A stretch of DNA of 64,000 nucleotides from Comamonadaceae bacterium (GTDB taxonomy: Bacteria > Pseudomonadota > Gammaproteobacteria > Burkholderiales > Burkholderiaceae_C): the NCBI GenBank assembly GCA_947454955.1, contig CANGLW010000010.1:1-64000 (forward strand), in the 5' to 3' direction. The position numbers and the translations under genes are program-made. The notes below the pieces were generated by a model, which was given only the letters and a program-made list of their open reading frames with translations, did not search any database and was not told the DNA's origin. Each line of letters opens with the position of its first letter. Positions within the stretch are counted from its first letter, which is position 1. This document shows positions 55,241-63,874 of the stretch, one piece after another.

Positions 55241-56053
55241 ATGCAAAAACGTAACCCTTGGTGTTGGCTGGTCCTGTCCGCTTTGTTGACGTCGTTCACG
55301 GTGGCTGCTCAGACCACAGAGGTCTTATGGCTGGGGCAGTCTGCTTTCAAGATCACCACACCCGGTGGCAAAACCATCATCACCGACCCTTGGCTAAAGG
55401 CCAATCCCCTGACACCGCCAGAATACAAAACACTGGAGAACCTGGGGCGTGTGGATGTGTTGTTGGTCAGCCATGGCCACCTAGACCACTTTGCAGATGC
55501 ACCAGCGATTGCCTTGATGAACAAGGTGAAGATGTATGCGCCTGGTGATTTGAATCAGACGGCTGCTTTGTTGGGCATTTTGCCGCCTGAGTTACTGCCC
55601 CGGTTCAACAAATCTGGTTCGGTCGAGCCAGCTGCTGGCATCAAGGTGACCGCGGTGCACGCAGAGCATTCATCGGTCCTGGTTTGGAAGAGCCCGCACA
55701 GCGGCAAAGATGAAACTCATGTAGGCGGAGAGCCATTAGGCTTCATCATTGAACTCGAAAACGGCTTGAAGATTTACCACATGGGTGACACTGGTTTGTT
55801 CGGTGACATGAAGCTCATTGCCGATTTCTATAAGCCTGATGTCATCCTCATTCCCATAGGTGGCAACTTCACCATGGGGCCACTTGAAGCGGCTTATGCC
55901 ATCAAAAGCTGGTTTCAACCTAAAGCGGTCATTCCCATGCATTACGGTGCTAACCCTTTGGCCAAAGGCACCGTCGCTGAGTTTCTTGAGGCCATGAGAG
56001 GCAGCGGCATCAAGGTCATGCCGCTCAAGCCCGGAGAAGCTGCCAAGTTTTGA
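55241..56053 (+). CDS. Exported metal-dependent hydrolase (UlaG-like metallo-beta-lactamase fold)
   Basis: A 270-residue protein with GGAG upstream of the ATG and a signal peptide (MQKRNPWCWLVLSALLTSFTVAAQ). The MBL-fold metal site is LLVSHGHLDHFADA, with later ligands in VTAVHAEHSS, YHMGDTGLFGDMK and IPMHYGANP. The group with W-L-G-Q-S-A-F at the start resembles UPF0173/UlaG-like enzymes, but most of those are cytosolic. The substrate is unknown. It is convergent with the cupin gene, 6 bp apart. Confidence 0.85.
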   Translation: MQKRNPWCWLVLSALLTSFTVAAQTTEVLWLGQSAFKITTPGGKTIITDPWLKANPLTPPEYKTLENLGRVDVLLVSHGHLDHFADAPAIALMNKVKMYAPGDLNQTAALLGILPPELLPRFNKSGSVEPAAGIKVTAVHAEHSSVLVWKSPHSGKDETHVGGEPLGFIIELENGLKIYHMGDTGLFGDMKLIADFYKPDVILIPIGGNFTMGPLEAAYAIKSWFQPKAVIPMHYGANPLAKGTVAEFLEAMRGSGIKVMPLKPGEAAKF

Positions 56054-56059
56054 GTAAGC

Positions 56060-56563
56060 TTAAACCCCGCCGTGCGGGTGCGTGGGATCGACCCACAACA
56101 CATGCTCGGGTTTTTCCACGGGCTCAATGTCCAGGTTCACGGCCACGGCTTGGCCGTCGCTGCGGCACAGCACGCACTCCAGCACCTCGGTGGGGCTGGC
56201 GTTGATTTCTTGGTGGGGCACATAAGGCGGCACGTAAATGAAGTCGCCTGGTCCGGCTTCAGCGGTGAACTCAAGCTTGTCGCCCCAACGCATGCGTGCG
56301 CGGCCTTTGACCACGTAAATCACACTCTCCAGCGGGCCGTGGTGGTGCGCGCCAGTTTTGGCATCAGGGTGAATATGCACCGTGCCTGCCCACAACTTTT
56401 GTGCGCCCACCCGTGCAAAGTTGATGGCCGCCTTGCGGTCCATGCCCGGTGTGGACGGCACATTGCCGTCTAACTGGTCGCCAGGCACCACACGCACGCC
56501 GTCGTGCTTCCAGTCGGTGCTGTGGGTCGGGTGGTCGTCGTGGCTGTGGTGGTGTCCGGTCAT
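56060..56563 (-). CDS. Cupin domain protein with His-rich N-terminus
   Basis: A 167-residue protein. The N-terminus MTGHHHSHDDHPTHSTDW has six histidines in 14 residues and may bind metal. The cupin core is TVHIHPDAKTGAHHHGPLESVIYVVKGRARMRWG (split by the usual cupin 1 motif) and GDFIYVPPYVPHQEINA. It has metal-binding HxH and E ligands. It probably binds or converts a small organic acid. It is divergent from a GcvA-type LysR gene, a common regulator-target arrangement. Confidence 0.83.
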   Translation of the reverse strand: MTGHHHSHDDHPTHSTDWKHDGVRVVPGDQLDGNVPSTPGMDRKAAINFARVGAQKLWAGTVHIHPDAKTGAHHHGPLESVIYVVKGRARMRWGDKLEFTAEAGPGDFIYVPPYVPHQEINASPTEVLECVLCRSDGQAVAVNLDIEPVEKPEHVLWVDPTHPHGGV

Positions 56564-56675
56564 GGGGTGGCTTTCTGAATCAAGCGCACATTTTAGGTGG
56601 CCTCGGAATTGGCATCTCGGGTGGCATCCCCAGTGGCTTGAGGCCCCTTTGAAGCTGATGGGTTAGAGTCTGGCT

Positions 56676-56698
56676 TGAGGGGTCATGAAAATCCCTCA
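56676..56698. promoter_or_regulatory. Inverted repeat between the cupin and LysR genes
   Basis: TGAGGG (56676-56681) and CCCTCA (56693-56698) form perfect arms around an 11-base spacer, ending 14 bp before the LysR start. It could be the autoregulatory operator or a leader hairpin. Confidence 0.35.
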
Positions 56699-56712
56699 TC
56701 ACCAGAAATCGT

Positions 56713-57639
56713 ATGGCCAACAAGTTTCCATCGCTGAGTGTGCTGCGCGCCTTCGAGGCCACAGCGCGGCATCTGAGCTTCACACGCGCAGCGGTGGAAT
56801 TGCACCTGACGCAAACAGCCATCAGCCACCGCATCAAGGAGCTTGAGAACCTGTTGGGTATTCAGCTGTTCAACCGCCTCAAAACATCGATCACCTTGAC
56901 CGAGCGTGGGCGCGCCTACTTGGAGGGCATCCGCCCGGCCTTGTCACAAATTGCGGTGGCCACCAACAACAGCTCGCAACACCACGAAAACAAACTCACC
57001 ATCACTTGTCAGATTGCTTTTGCCATCAAGTGTTTGATGCCTGCCCTGGCAGATTTTCATCGACGACACCCCGAGATTGAACTGCGCATCAACCCCACGT
57101 TTGTCTCGTACGACAGCCATCCCCAAGACTTTGACATCGCCATTTGGCATGGCATGAATGATTGGCCTAAGTGGGACGCGCAGCAAATTTTGAGTGAAGA
57201 GAGTTTCCCGGTGTGCTCGCCTCAACTGCTGGCTCAAGGTCCACCCTTGCGCTCACCAGCAGATTTGGTCAAACACACGATTGTGCGAACCGTCTCCCCG
57301 CTGATTGCAGATGAATGGTCAGCTTGGCTTCAACTCGCAAACGCAGCAGACGTCATCTTCAAGCGGGAGATGTCTTGCAGCAGTCTGTTTTTGTCGACCG
57401 CTGCTGCGCTTCACGGCCTGGGTGTGGGCATGGGGCGCACGTCCTTGTCGCGCGATGATCTGGCTGCAGGCAGGTTGGTCGAGCCCTTCCGTATTCGGCT
57501 GCCTTCAGAGTCGTCTTACTACGTGTTGAACCAGGCTGAAAAATCTGAGCTGCCCAAGGTCAAATTGTTCAAGGCTTGGGTGCTGGATTATTTCAACGGC
57601 CCAGGCGCGGCGTCTCTGACCCAAGACGCTTCACTTTAA
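56713..57639 (+). CDS. LysR family regulator (GcvA-like)
   Basis: A 308-residue LysR protein starting MANKFPSLSVLRAFEATARH. The helix-turn-helix is LSFTRAAVELHLTQTAISHRIKELENLLG, with the GcvA-type wing LFNRLKTSITLTERGRAYLEG. The effector domain includes ITCQIAFAIKCLMPAL, WHGMNDWPKWDAQQILSEESFPVCSP and LGVGMGRTSLSRDDLAAGRLVEPF. Targets are not proven; the divergent cupin gene or the hydroxylase operon are candidates. Its 3' end overlaps the CoxG-like gene by 9 bp. Confidence 0.9.
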   Translation: MANKFPSLSVLRAFEATARHLSFTRAAVELHLTQTAISHRIKELENLLGIQLFNRLKTSITLTERGRAYLEGIRPALSQIAVATNNSSQHHENKLTITCQIAFAIKCLMPALADFHRRHPEIELRINPTFVSYDSHPQDFDIAIWHGMNDWPKWDAQQILSEESFPVCSPQLLAQGPPLRSPADLVKHTIVRTVSPLIADEWSAWLQLANAADVIFKREMSCSSLFLSTAAALHGLGVGMGRTSLSRDDLAAGRLVEPFRIRLPSESSYYVLNQAEKSELPKVKLFKAWVLDYFNGPGAASLTQDASL

Positions 57640-58203
57640 AAACCAGCTCGCGCCCGCGACAAGCAGCGCTGCGGCCAGCGCCCACATCAAAGGTTGATGG
57701 CGCACGCTGGCGCTTTGGATTTGCTCATCACCTGTTGCTGCAACAGGTGCCATCACTTCAGCAGGTGGGGACACCACCTGAATGAATTTGTTGAAAAATT
57801 CTTCGGCCATTTTTGCGGCCACACCATCAATCAAACGGCTGCCCACTTGCGCCAATCGTCCGCTCACATGGGCTTTGACTTGGTAGCTCAAGACGGTGCC
57901 AGTATCTTGTGAGGTCAGCGTGACCGCCGCGTTGCCTTTGCCCATGCCCGCTGCGCCACCCGAACCGGAAAAATTCAAGGTGTAGCCATGCGGTGGGTTC
58001 AGGTCAGACAAGTTCAGCTGGCCCGTGAAACGCGCTTTGATCGGGCCAACCGAAGCGGTGAGGATCACTTCGTAAGACAGTTCGTCGGTGCGCGTGAATG
58101 ACTCACAACCCGGCAGGCATTGCTTCAGGATGTCGGGGTCATTCAAAGCTTGCCAAACAGTTGCGCACGGCAAAGCCAGTGTCTTCTCACCCACCAAGTC
58201 CAT
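57631..58203 (-). CDS. CoxG family protein (SRPBCC fold with C-terminal anchor)
   Basis: From ATG 58203 the protein is 190 residues. It starts MDLVGEKTLALPCATVWQALNDPDILKQCLPGCESF, the CoxG/SRPBCC opening, with GTVLSYQVKAHVSGRLAQVGSRLIDGVAAKMAEEFF near 115-150. A C-terminal hydrophobic helix (LMWALAAALLVAGASWFLK) would anchor it to the membrane, as proposed for CoxG. In other systems CoxG recruits Mo-hydroxylases to the membrane for quinone reduction. It begins 2 bp after the 2Fe-2S subunit, so it is the last gene of the operon. Confidence 0.87.
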   Translation of the reverse strand: MDLVGEKTLALPCATVWQALNDPDILKQCLPGCESFTRTDELSYEVILTASVGPIKARFTGQLNLSDLNPPHGYTLNFSGSGGAAGMGKGNAAVTLTSQDTGTVLSYQVKAHVSGRLAQVGSRLIDGVAAKMAEEFFNKFIQVVSPPAEVMAPVAATGDEQIQSASVRHQPLMWALAAALLVAGASWFLK

Positions 58204-58205
58204 GG

Positions 58206-58700
58206 TTAAGCCTTGCCCTGACGTTGACGCGCCACCGATTGCACCGCGCGAATGATTTCTGGGTAAGTGCCGCAGCGGCACAGGTTGCCACTGAGGTGGT
58301 TGCGGATGTCTTCTTCGCTGGGGTTGGGGTTGCGCGACAAAAGGTCGCGGCTCATCAAGATGAAGCCAGGTGTGCAAAAGCCGCACTGCAAAGCACCGAA
58401 TTCGATGAAGGCTTGCTGAACATCATCGAGTTGACCGCCAGCATCAAGCCCTTGTTCGATGGTGGAGACCTCGCAGCCATCTGCGGTCAGAGCCAAAGAC
58501 AAGCAGCTCGACACAGGCTGGCCATTGACCAGCACGGTGCAGGTGCCACACAAGCCTTGGCTGCAACTCTCACGTGCGCCGTTCAAGTTGAATTGTTCTC
58601 GCAGCGTTTCAAGCAAGGTGTGGTGCGGCTGAATACGCGCGCTCACACCTTCGCCATTGAGCTGAAATTGGATGGGGTGGGTTGTCGTCATGATGTTCAC
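58206..58700 (-). CDS. Molybdenum hydroxylase small (2Fe-2S) subunit
   Basis: From GTG 58700 (overlapping the large-subunit stop as GTGA) the protein is 164 residues; ATG 58691 is an alternative. The N-terminal 2Fe-2S plant-type site is CSQGLCGTCTVLVNGQPVSSC, here written as C-x4-C-x2-C with a later C. The C-terminal four-helix site is CGFCTPGFILMSRDLL and CRCGTYPEIIRAV. This matches CoxS/XdhA-type subunits that carry electrons from the Mo centre to FAD. Length is normal. Confidence 0.92.
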   Translation of the reverse strand: MNIMTTTHPIQFQLNGEGVSARIQPHHTLLETLREQFNLNGARESCSQGLCGTCTVLVNGQPVSSCLSLALTADGCEVSTIEQGLDAGGQLDDVQQAFIEFGALQCGFCTPGFILMSRDLLSRNPNPSEEDIRNHLSGNLCRCGTYPEIIRAVQSVARQRQGKA

Positions 58701-61003
58701 GATGTAGCTGATGCCTGGGTCTTGGCTTGAACCATGGCCTGGTACACAGATTCGGAGTTGAGCGGCATGGAGGTCAGTCGCACGCCAAGGGCGTCTTCAA
58801 TCGCTTCAGCGATGGCCGAGGCCACGCCGAAGGTGGCGCTTTCACCCACACCTTTTGCGCCAAATGGCCCGTTGTGTTCTTGTGCCTCCACCATCTCATT
58901 GCCCATCAGGGGCGGAATGTCATGGATGCCTGGGATTTTGTATTCGGCAAACGAGGCGTTGCGCAACTGCCCCACCTCATCGAACTCCATTTTTTCGAAC
59001 ATCGAAATGCCCAGTTGCATGATGGCCCCGCCTGAGATTTGTGTCTCCACAATCTTGGGGTTGATGGGTGTGCCGCAGTCCACCACGTTTTCCATGCGCA
59101 GAATCTTGACGTGACCGGTTTGTGTGTCCACCTCCACCTCGACGCCACAGGCGCCCACCATCCAGTTGGGGGTGATGTTGTCTGACTGACCTGTCTCGTA
59201 GTTGGGTGGCGTGTAAGGCGGGATATAGCTCCCCACGCCGATCACGTTACCTGCTTGCATGCCGAACTTTTTCTTGAGGAGGTTCGCCGCATTGGTGGCA
59301 GAGCTGTTGGTCTCACCCACTTCATCAGCCAATGCACGAAGCTTGACCAACACATCCTCAGCGGCCAAGCGCACGGCATGCCCCATGTGGAAGGTGGACC
59401 GCGAACCCAAGGTGGCCATGTCGTAAGGGGTGATGTCGGTGTCAGGTTTGACGACCTTGATTTTTTCAGCCGCCAGACCCAAGACTTCACCCACCATCAA
59501 GGCGATTGCAGTGTCCGAGCCTTGACCCATTTCAACCGTGCTGGAATACACAATGCAACTGCCGTCGCCCGACAAGTTGACCATGGCCACCGAGGTGGTC
59601 GGTGCCACCAGGGCTTTGAAGCCCAGACCAATGCCACGCCCACGACGCACATGCCCAGAGCCACCGCGCTCAAAGGGCTGATCCCAATTCATGCGGCTGG
59701 CCGTGCGCTCCAGCACCAGTTGAAGCGCTGCATCGCGCATCAAGGTGCCAGTGGCTTGTGGGCGACCTTCTTTGAGTAAGTTTTTCAAGCGGAAAGCCAC
59801 TGGGTCCATCTTGAGTGCGCGGGCGATGATGTCCGATTGGCTCTCGTAAGCCCACACCAGTTGCGGAATACCAAACCCGCGAAATGCACCAGCGGGTGGT
59901 AAGTTGGTGTAAACCGCGTACGACTCAATGCGCACGTTCTCAATGTCGTATGGGCCAGGTGCGGTGAAGCCCGATTTTTGCGTCACACGCGGCCCGATGT
60001 CTGCCGCCGCTCCGCCATTCCACCAAACCTCACATTCGCGGCCGGTGATCGTGCCGTCTTTGCGCACAGCCGTCTTCATGCGGAAGGTGCTGGCGTGTTT
60101 GGTGATGGTGAAGAACTGCTCCTCCATCGTCAGACCGATTTTCACGGGACGTCGGCTGAGCAGGGCCAAGGCGCTCACCAAGGCTTCGAGCTTGATGTAG
60201 AGCTTGGCACCGAACCCGCCACCTAAGGTGCCCGTACGCACTTTGATGCGGTTCTCCGGCCAGCCTAAGAGGCGCGCCATTTCAATGCGCACAAACGACG
60301 GGCTTTGCGAGGCGGTGTGGATGGTGAGCTCGCCATGACCCGGCTCAGCGATCGACACCATGGGCTCCATGGGCGTGTGCATCACTTGCTGGGTGCGGAA
60401 GGTGTGCTCAAAGATGTGGTCAGCCTCGGCAAAAGCCTTGTCCACATCGCCGCGCTTGAGGTGAAAGTCCAGCGCAATGTTGGTGTTGGTGCGGCCGGCC
60501 AAATGTTTCAAGTCTGGGAAGGTGCCAGCGGGCTTGAGCTTGTCATGCACGATCACTGTCGATGTGCCGGCTTCGACCTCATCAAACACAGCAGGCAGTT
60601 CTTCGTAGTCCACCATGATCAGGTGGCAAGCTTCTTCGGCAATGTGCGGGTCTGAAGACAACACCACAGCCACTGGTTCGCCCACATAGTGAACCTTGTG
60701 CAAGGCCAGGATGGGCTGATCATGGAAGGCTGGGCCGTAGTAAGGGTCAGGGATGACCTTCAGAACATCTTGACCAGTGACCACAGAGTGAACACCCGGC
60801 AGCTTGGCGGCTTCACTGACATCGATGTTTTTGATCAGGCCGTGAGCCACCGTGCTGCGGAAAATCTTGCCGTACAACATGCGCGGCAAAATCAGGTTGT
60901 GCGTGTAGTCGGCTTGCCCGGTCACCTTGGCGTAGGACTCGGCTCGGTTGATCGAGCGGCCGACCTGACCGCCCGCGTGTTGAGGTGCTTGTGACGGGCT
61001 CAT
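58697..61003 (-). CDS. Xanthine dehydrogenase-family molybdenum-binding large subunit
   Basis: A 768-residue protein with the N-terminal aldehyde-oxidase domain (SYAKVTGQADYTHNLILPRMLYGKIFRSTVAHG) and the Mo-cofactor domains (GTLGGGFGAKLYIKLEALVSALAL, then GAFRGFGIPQLVWAYESQ, and VEMGQGSDTAIALMVGEVLG). The active-site loop reads GAFRGFG; the true CO dehydrogenase loop (AYRCSFR) is not present, nor the form-II AYRGAGR. The conserved catalytic glutamate lies in FGAKGVGESATFG. So it is a Mo-hydroxylase of unknown substrate rather than CO dehydrogenase. It overlaps the FAD subunit by 4 bp. Confidence 0.9.
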   Translation of the reverse strand: MSPSQAPQHAGGQVGRSINRAESYAKVTGQADYTHNLILPRMLYGKIFRSTVAHGLIKNIDVSEAAKLPGVHSVVTGQDVLKVIPDPYYGPAFHDQPILALHKVHYVGEPVAVVLSSDPHIAEEACHLIMVDYEELPAVFDEVEAGTSTVIVHDKLKPAGTFPDLKHLAGRTNTNIALDFHLKRGDVDKAFAEADHIFEHTFRTQQVMHTPMEPMVSIAEPGHGELTIHTASQSPSFVRIEMARLLGWPENRIKVRTGTLGGGFGAKLYIKLEALVSALALLSRRPVKIGLTMEEQFFTITKHASTFRMKTAVRKDGTITGRECEVWWNGGAAADIGPRVTQKSGFTAPGPYDIENVRIESYAVYTNLPPAGAFRGFGIPQLVWAYESQSDIIARALKMDPVAFRLKNLLKEGRPQATGTLMRDAALQLVLERTASRMNWDQPFERGGSGHVRRGRGIGLGFKALVAPTTSVAMVNLSGDGSCIVYSSTVEMGQGSDTAIALMVGEVLGLAAEKIKVVKPDTDITPYDMATLGSRSTFHMGHAVRLAAEDVLVKLRALADEVGETNSSATNAANLLKKKFGMQAGNVIGVGSYIPPYTPPNYETGQSDNITPNWMVGACGVEVEVDTQTGHVKILRMENVVDCGTPINPKIVETQISGGAIMQLGISMFEKMEFDEVGQLRNASFAEYKIPGIHDIPPLMGNEMVEAQEHNGPFGAKGVGESATFGVASAIAEAIEDALGVRLTSMPLNSESVYQAMVQAKTQASATS

Positions 61004-61878
61004 TGCGCGCCTCCTTCTGCAAGGCTCAAGGCCTGTTTGACCGTGCGGCCCAAGTAGGTTCGCAGCAGTTGTTTTTTGTAATCTGCAGAGCCGTGCATGT
61101 CGCCCACAATGTCCAATTCATCAGCTGCCAAGGCGCCAGCTTCTTGAAGCAGTCGATCTTCAGCGTGAGAGCCGCGAAGCATGTTCTCAGCTTTCACCAA
61201 CCTGGTGGGGCGGTCTGTCGCAGCGGCCAGCACCAGGCTCACCGTGTCAAGTTGACCCTGTGCATTGGTGCTGAGCACAGCAGCCAAACCAAGCGCCGGC
61301 CAGTCGTGGTGTGAACGTGTGGTGACCTTGCTGTAAGCCGCTGCACGCGCGCCTTGCGCCGGCACGATGACTTTGGAAATCAGTTCATTGTGCGCCAAGA
61401 CCGTGTCGTAATAACCCAGGTACAGGTCTTCAACCTTTACTTCGCGATCGCCCGCCGGGCCGCTGATCACCACCTTCGCACCCAAGGCACTGAGAACAGG
61501 GGGCAAGTCCATGTGCGGGTCGCCATGGGCCAGGCTGCCGCCTATCGTGGCCACGTTGCGCACACGCACGTTGGAGAGCGCGATCAAGACGCGAGCAAGC
61601 ACAGGCCAGCCTTGCTTGACGATGGCTGAGTGTTCAAGTGCAGACAAGCGCGTCAAGCCACCCACATGCAATTGGCCTTGTGCATCCACGCTGATCTGCG
61701 CGTGCTTGGCTTCCACCCGGTCTAGAAACACCAACCGTGTGGGGCGCAACACGCCAGCTTTCATCATCTGAATCACAGCGGTGCCGCCGCCGACCGGACG
61801 AATATCTGGGTCATGCGGGTCCAGCATCGCGATGGCTTCTGCCAGCGATTCAGGACGACAAAATTCAAAAGGTGCCAT
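61000..61878 (-). CDS. Molybdenum hydroxylase medium (FAD-binding) subunit
   Basis: A 292-residue protein starting MAPFEFCRPESLAEAIAML. FAD pyrophosphate-binding sites are IRPVGGGTAVIQMMKAG near residue 30 and TIGGSLAHGDPHMDLPPVL near 110. This fits the CoxM-type flavin subunit. Electrons from the 2Fe-2S clusters reach FAD here and pass to an acceptor, possibly quinone through the CoxG-like protein. It is 33 bp after the hydrolase gene. Confidence 0.92.
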   Translation of the reverse strand: MAPFEFCRPESLAEAIAMLDPHDPDIRPVGGGTAVIQMMKAGVLRPTRLVFLDRVEAKHAQISVDAQGQLHVGGLTRLSALEHSAIVKQGWPVLARVLIALSNVRVRNVATIGGSLAHGDPHMDLPPVLSALGAKVVISGPAGDREVKVEDLYLGYYDTVLAHNELISKVIVPAQGARAAAYSKVTTRSHHDWPALGLAAVLSTNAQGQLDTVSLVLAAATDRPTRLVKAENMLRGSHAEDRLLQEAGALAADELDIVGDMHGSADYKKQLLRTYLGRTVKQALSLAEGGAQ

Positions 61879-61911
61879 GTTGTTCGGCCTATGAGAAATG
61901 AGGGTGAGCTA

Positions 61912-62721
61912 TCAAGCCCGCTTTGACGTTAACAACTGTGCCAACACATTGGCCACCACGCCGGACGTTTCCAGGGGGGTGAGGTGCTTGGCGTGAGGAA
62001 TCACTTGAAAGCTGGCGTGTGCAATGCCGTCTTTGAGTGCCTGTGCCATGGCCAAGGGTGTGGCGTAATCTTGCTCGCCCACCACAATGGTGGTGGGAGC
62101 TTGGATGCCCCCCAAAGCTGCGCGGCCGTCAAACGCGCCGAGCATGTGGCAGGTGGCAGCGAATGCGCTGGGCTCATTGCGCAAAAACGTATCCACACAG
62201 TTCTTCACCACCTCGGGGTGTTGTGCGCGGAAGTCATCACTGAACCAGCGTGACAACTGAAACTCCACCAGAACTGACAGGCCTTCTGACAAGGCTTTGT
62301 TGGCGCGTGTGGTCCAGTCTTGCGGGGCTGTGGGGCCGTACCAGCAGGTGGTGTCCACCAGGCCCAAACCATCGGTTTGATCAGGATGGTCTGCAGCAAA
62401 TTGAAGTGCCACACAGCCGCCCATGGACGCACCAGCGACCACCGCTGAAGGCCATTGGATCGCTTCAAACACATCTTGAAGATCGTTGGCGAACTGGCTG
62501 GTGCTGTAAGGGCCCGCTGTTTTGTCGGATTGTCCGTGGCCACGGCAATCGATCGTCAACACATGGGCCTGCTGCGCTAACTGGTCAGCCACTGGTTTCC
62601 AGAAATGCCGATCCATGCCCAAGGAGTGAATCAGCGCGATGCGTGGTTTGTCGGCCTCTGTTTGCTGCAGGGCAATGGCGATCTGCGCGCCATCTCTGAC
62701 GCGTATGCGTTGCTCAGTCAT
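61912..62721 (-). CDS. Alpha/beta hydrolase (3-oxoadipate enol-lactonase-like)
   Basis: From ATG 62721 the protein is 269 residues; GTG 62727 is an alternative with poorer spacing from GGAG. Features are IALIHSLGMDRHFWKPVADQL, VLTIDCRGHGQSDKTAGPYS, the nucleophile elbow VVAGASMGGCVAL (serine), and a late catalytic histidine in HAKHLTPLETS. It resembles PcaD/CatD enol-lactonases, though the real substrate is unknown. It lies in the Mo-hydroxylase operon, so it probably opens a ring or ester produced by the hydroxylase. It is 1-7 bp from the binding-protein gene. Confidence 0.88.
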   Translation of the reverse strand: MTEQRIRVRDGAQIAIALQQTEADKPRIALIHSLGMDRHFWKPVADQLAQQAHVLTIDCRGHGQSDKTAGPYSTSQFANDLQDVFEAIQWPSAVVAGASMGGCVALQFAADHPDQTDGLGLVDTTCWYGPTAPQDWTTRANKALSEGLSVLVEFQLSRWFSDDFRAQHPEVVKNCVDTFLRNEPSAFAATCHMLGAFDGRAALGGIQAPTTIVVGEQDYATPLAMAQALKDGIAHASFQVIPHAKHLTPLETSGVVANVLAQLLTSKRA

Positions 62722-62727
62722 GCTCAC

Positions 62728-63729
62728 TTACTCCGGTTTGATGTGGGCTTTTTCAACCACTTCTTTGTAGCGTTGCGCATCCATCTTGATGCGCTTGGCA
62801 AAGTCGGCAGAGGACATGCCGCCCATTTCCGCGCCGGCACCTGCGAAACGTTTTTGAACGTCAGGCGCTTCAAGGGTTTTGGTGACCTCGCTGAAAATCT
62901 TGGCAATCACAGGGGCGGGCACACCTTTGGGCGCAAACAAGCCTACCCAGTTCGATGCATCCACCCTTGGAATACCTGCCTCGTTGGCGGTAGGCCACGA
63001 CTTATCAAACGTCGATCGTTTGGCGGTGGTCAAGCCAATCACCTTCACACGACCTGAGGCCACATGGGGCAGCACTGCAGGCACAGCCACCACGCCGAGT
63101 TGCACCTCGCCAGATGCCACAGCGGCCACAGCAGGCGCGCCACCTTTGTAGGGAATGTGAAGCATCTTGACCCCGCTCTCCAAAGCCAGCCATTCGCCCG
63201 CCAGGTGGTTCACGCTACCACTACCTGGGGAAGAGAAGGACAGTTTGCCGGGGTTCTTGCGTTCCTCGGCCATCATCTCCTGGAACGTGTTGAACGGTAC
63301 TTGGCTGTTGGCCACCAACAGCATGGGGGTGTCGCTGATCATGGTGATGGGCTGGAAATCACGCTCCAGCTCATACGGGATTTGCGGGAACAAGCCAGGG
63401 TTCACCGCAAATTCACCCGAGTGGGCCATCAACAAGGTGTAGCCATCAGATGCGCTTTTGGCAGCGGCTGTGACCGCGATGAAGCCGTTCCCGCCGGGGC
63501 GGTTTTCCACAATGAAATTCCAGCCCAAACGCTCGGTCATTTTTTGGGTCAGGATGCGGGCTGTCACATCCACCACGCCACCTGGTGCGAAGGGCACCAA
63601 GACCCGAATGGGCTTGTTAGGGTAGTCCTGTGCCTGGGCTGCAACGCCCAAAGCGGTCATGCAAAGTGCAGCGCAAATGCCCTGCAAAGCTTTGAGGCTT
63701 AGCCTCTTGTGTGGATTGGTGGTCTTCAT
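62728..63729 (-). CDS. Bug-family tripartite tricarboxylate transporter substrate-binding protein
   Basis: A 333-residue periplasmic protein. The signal peptide ends near VAAQAQ, then YPNKPIRVLVPFAPGGVVDVTAR, RLGWNFIVENRPGGNGFIAVTAAAKSASDGYTLLM and NPGLFPQIPYELERDFQPITMI, all Bug hallmarks. Bug proteins bind carboxylic or aromatic acids and feed TctAB-type membrane parts, which are not in the window. It heads the Mo-hydroxylase operon, so it may capture the substrate of that pathway. Burkholderiales often carry many orphan Bug genes. Confidence 0.92.
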   Translation of the reverse strand: MKTTNPHKRLSLKALQGICAALCMTALGVAAQAQDYPNKPIRVLVPFAPGGVVDVTARILTQKMTERLGWNFIVENRPGGNGFIAVTAAAKSASDGYTLLMAHSGEFAVNPGLFPQIPYELERDFQPITMISDTPMLLVANSQVPFNTFQEMMAEERKNPGKLSFSSPGSGSVNHLAGEWLALESGVKMLHIPYKGGAPAVAAVASGEVQLGVVAVPAVLPHVASGRVKVIGLTTAKRSTFDKSWPTANEAGIPRVDASNWVGLFAPKGVPAPVIAKIFSEVTKTLEAPDVQKRFAGAGAEMGGMSSADFAKRIKMDAQRYKEVVEKAHIKPE

Positions 63730-63874
63730 GACAGCCCTGGTTGTTCAACGATGCATGCATGTTGCAAATTCCAAGGGAAACTGGCAAGAGATAAAACACC
63801 AGGTTAGTCATGAATAATTTTCATGACCAGGTGGTCTGAGCCTTGGCAGGTGGCGCTGCCAACTGCCCATCCAT

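Noticed and set aside
57631-61878. Aerobic CO dehydrogenase (coxMSL)
   Set aside because: The large subunit has GAFRGFG instead of the CO-dehydrogenase loop, so only family-level naming is justified.
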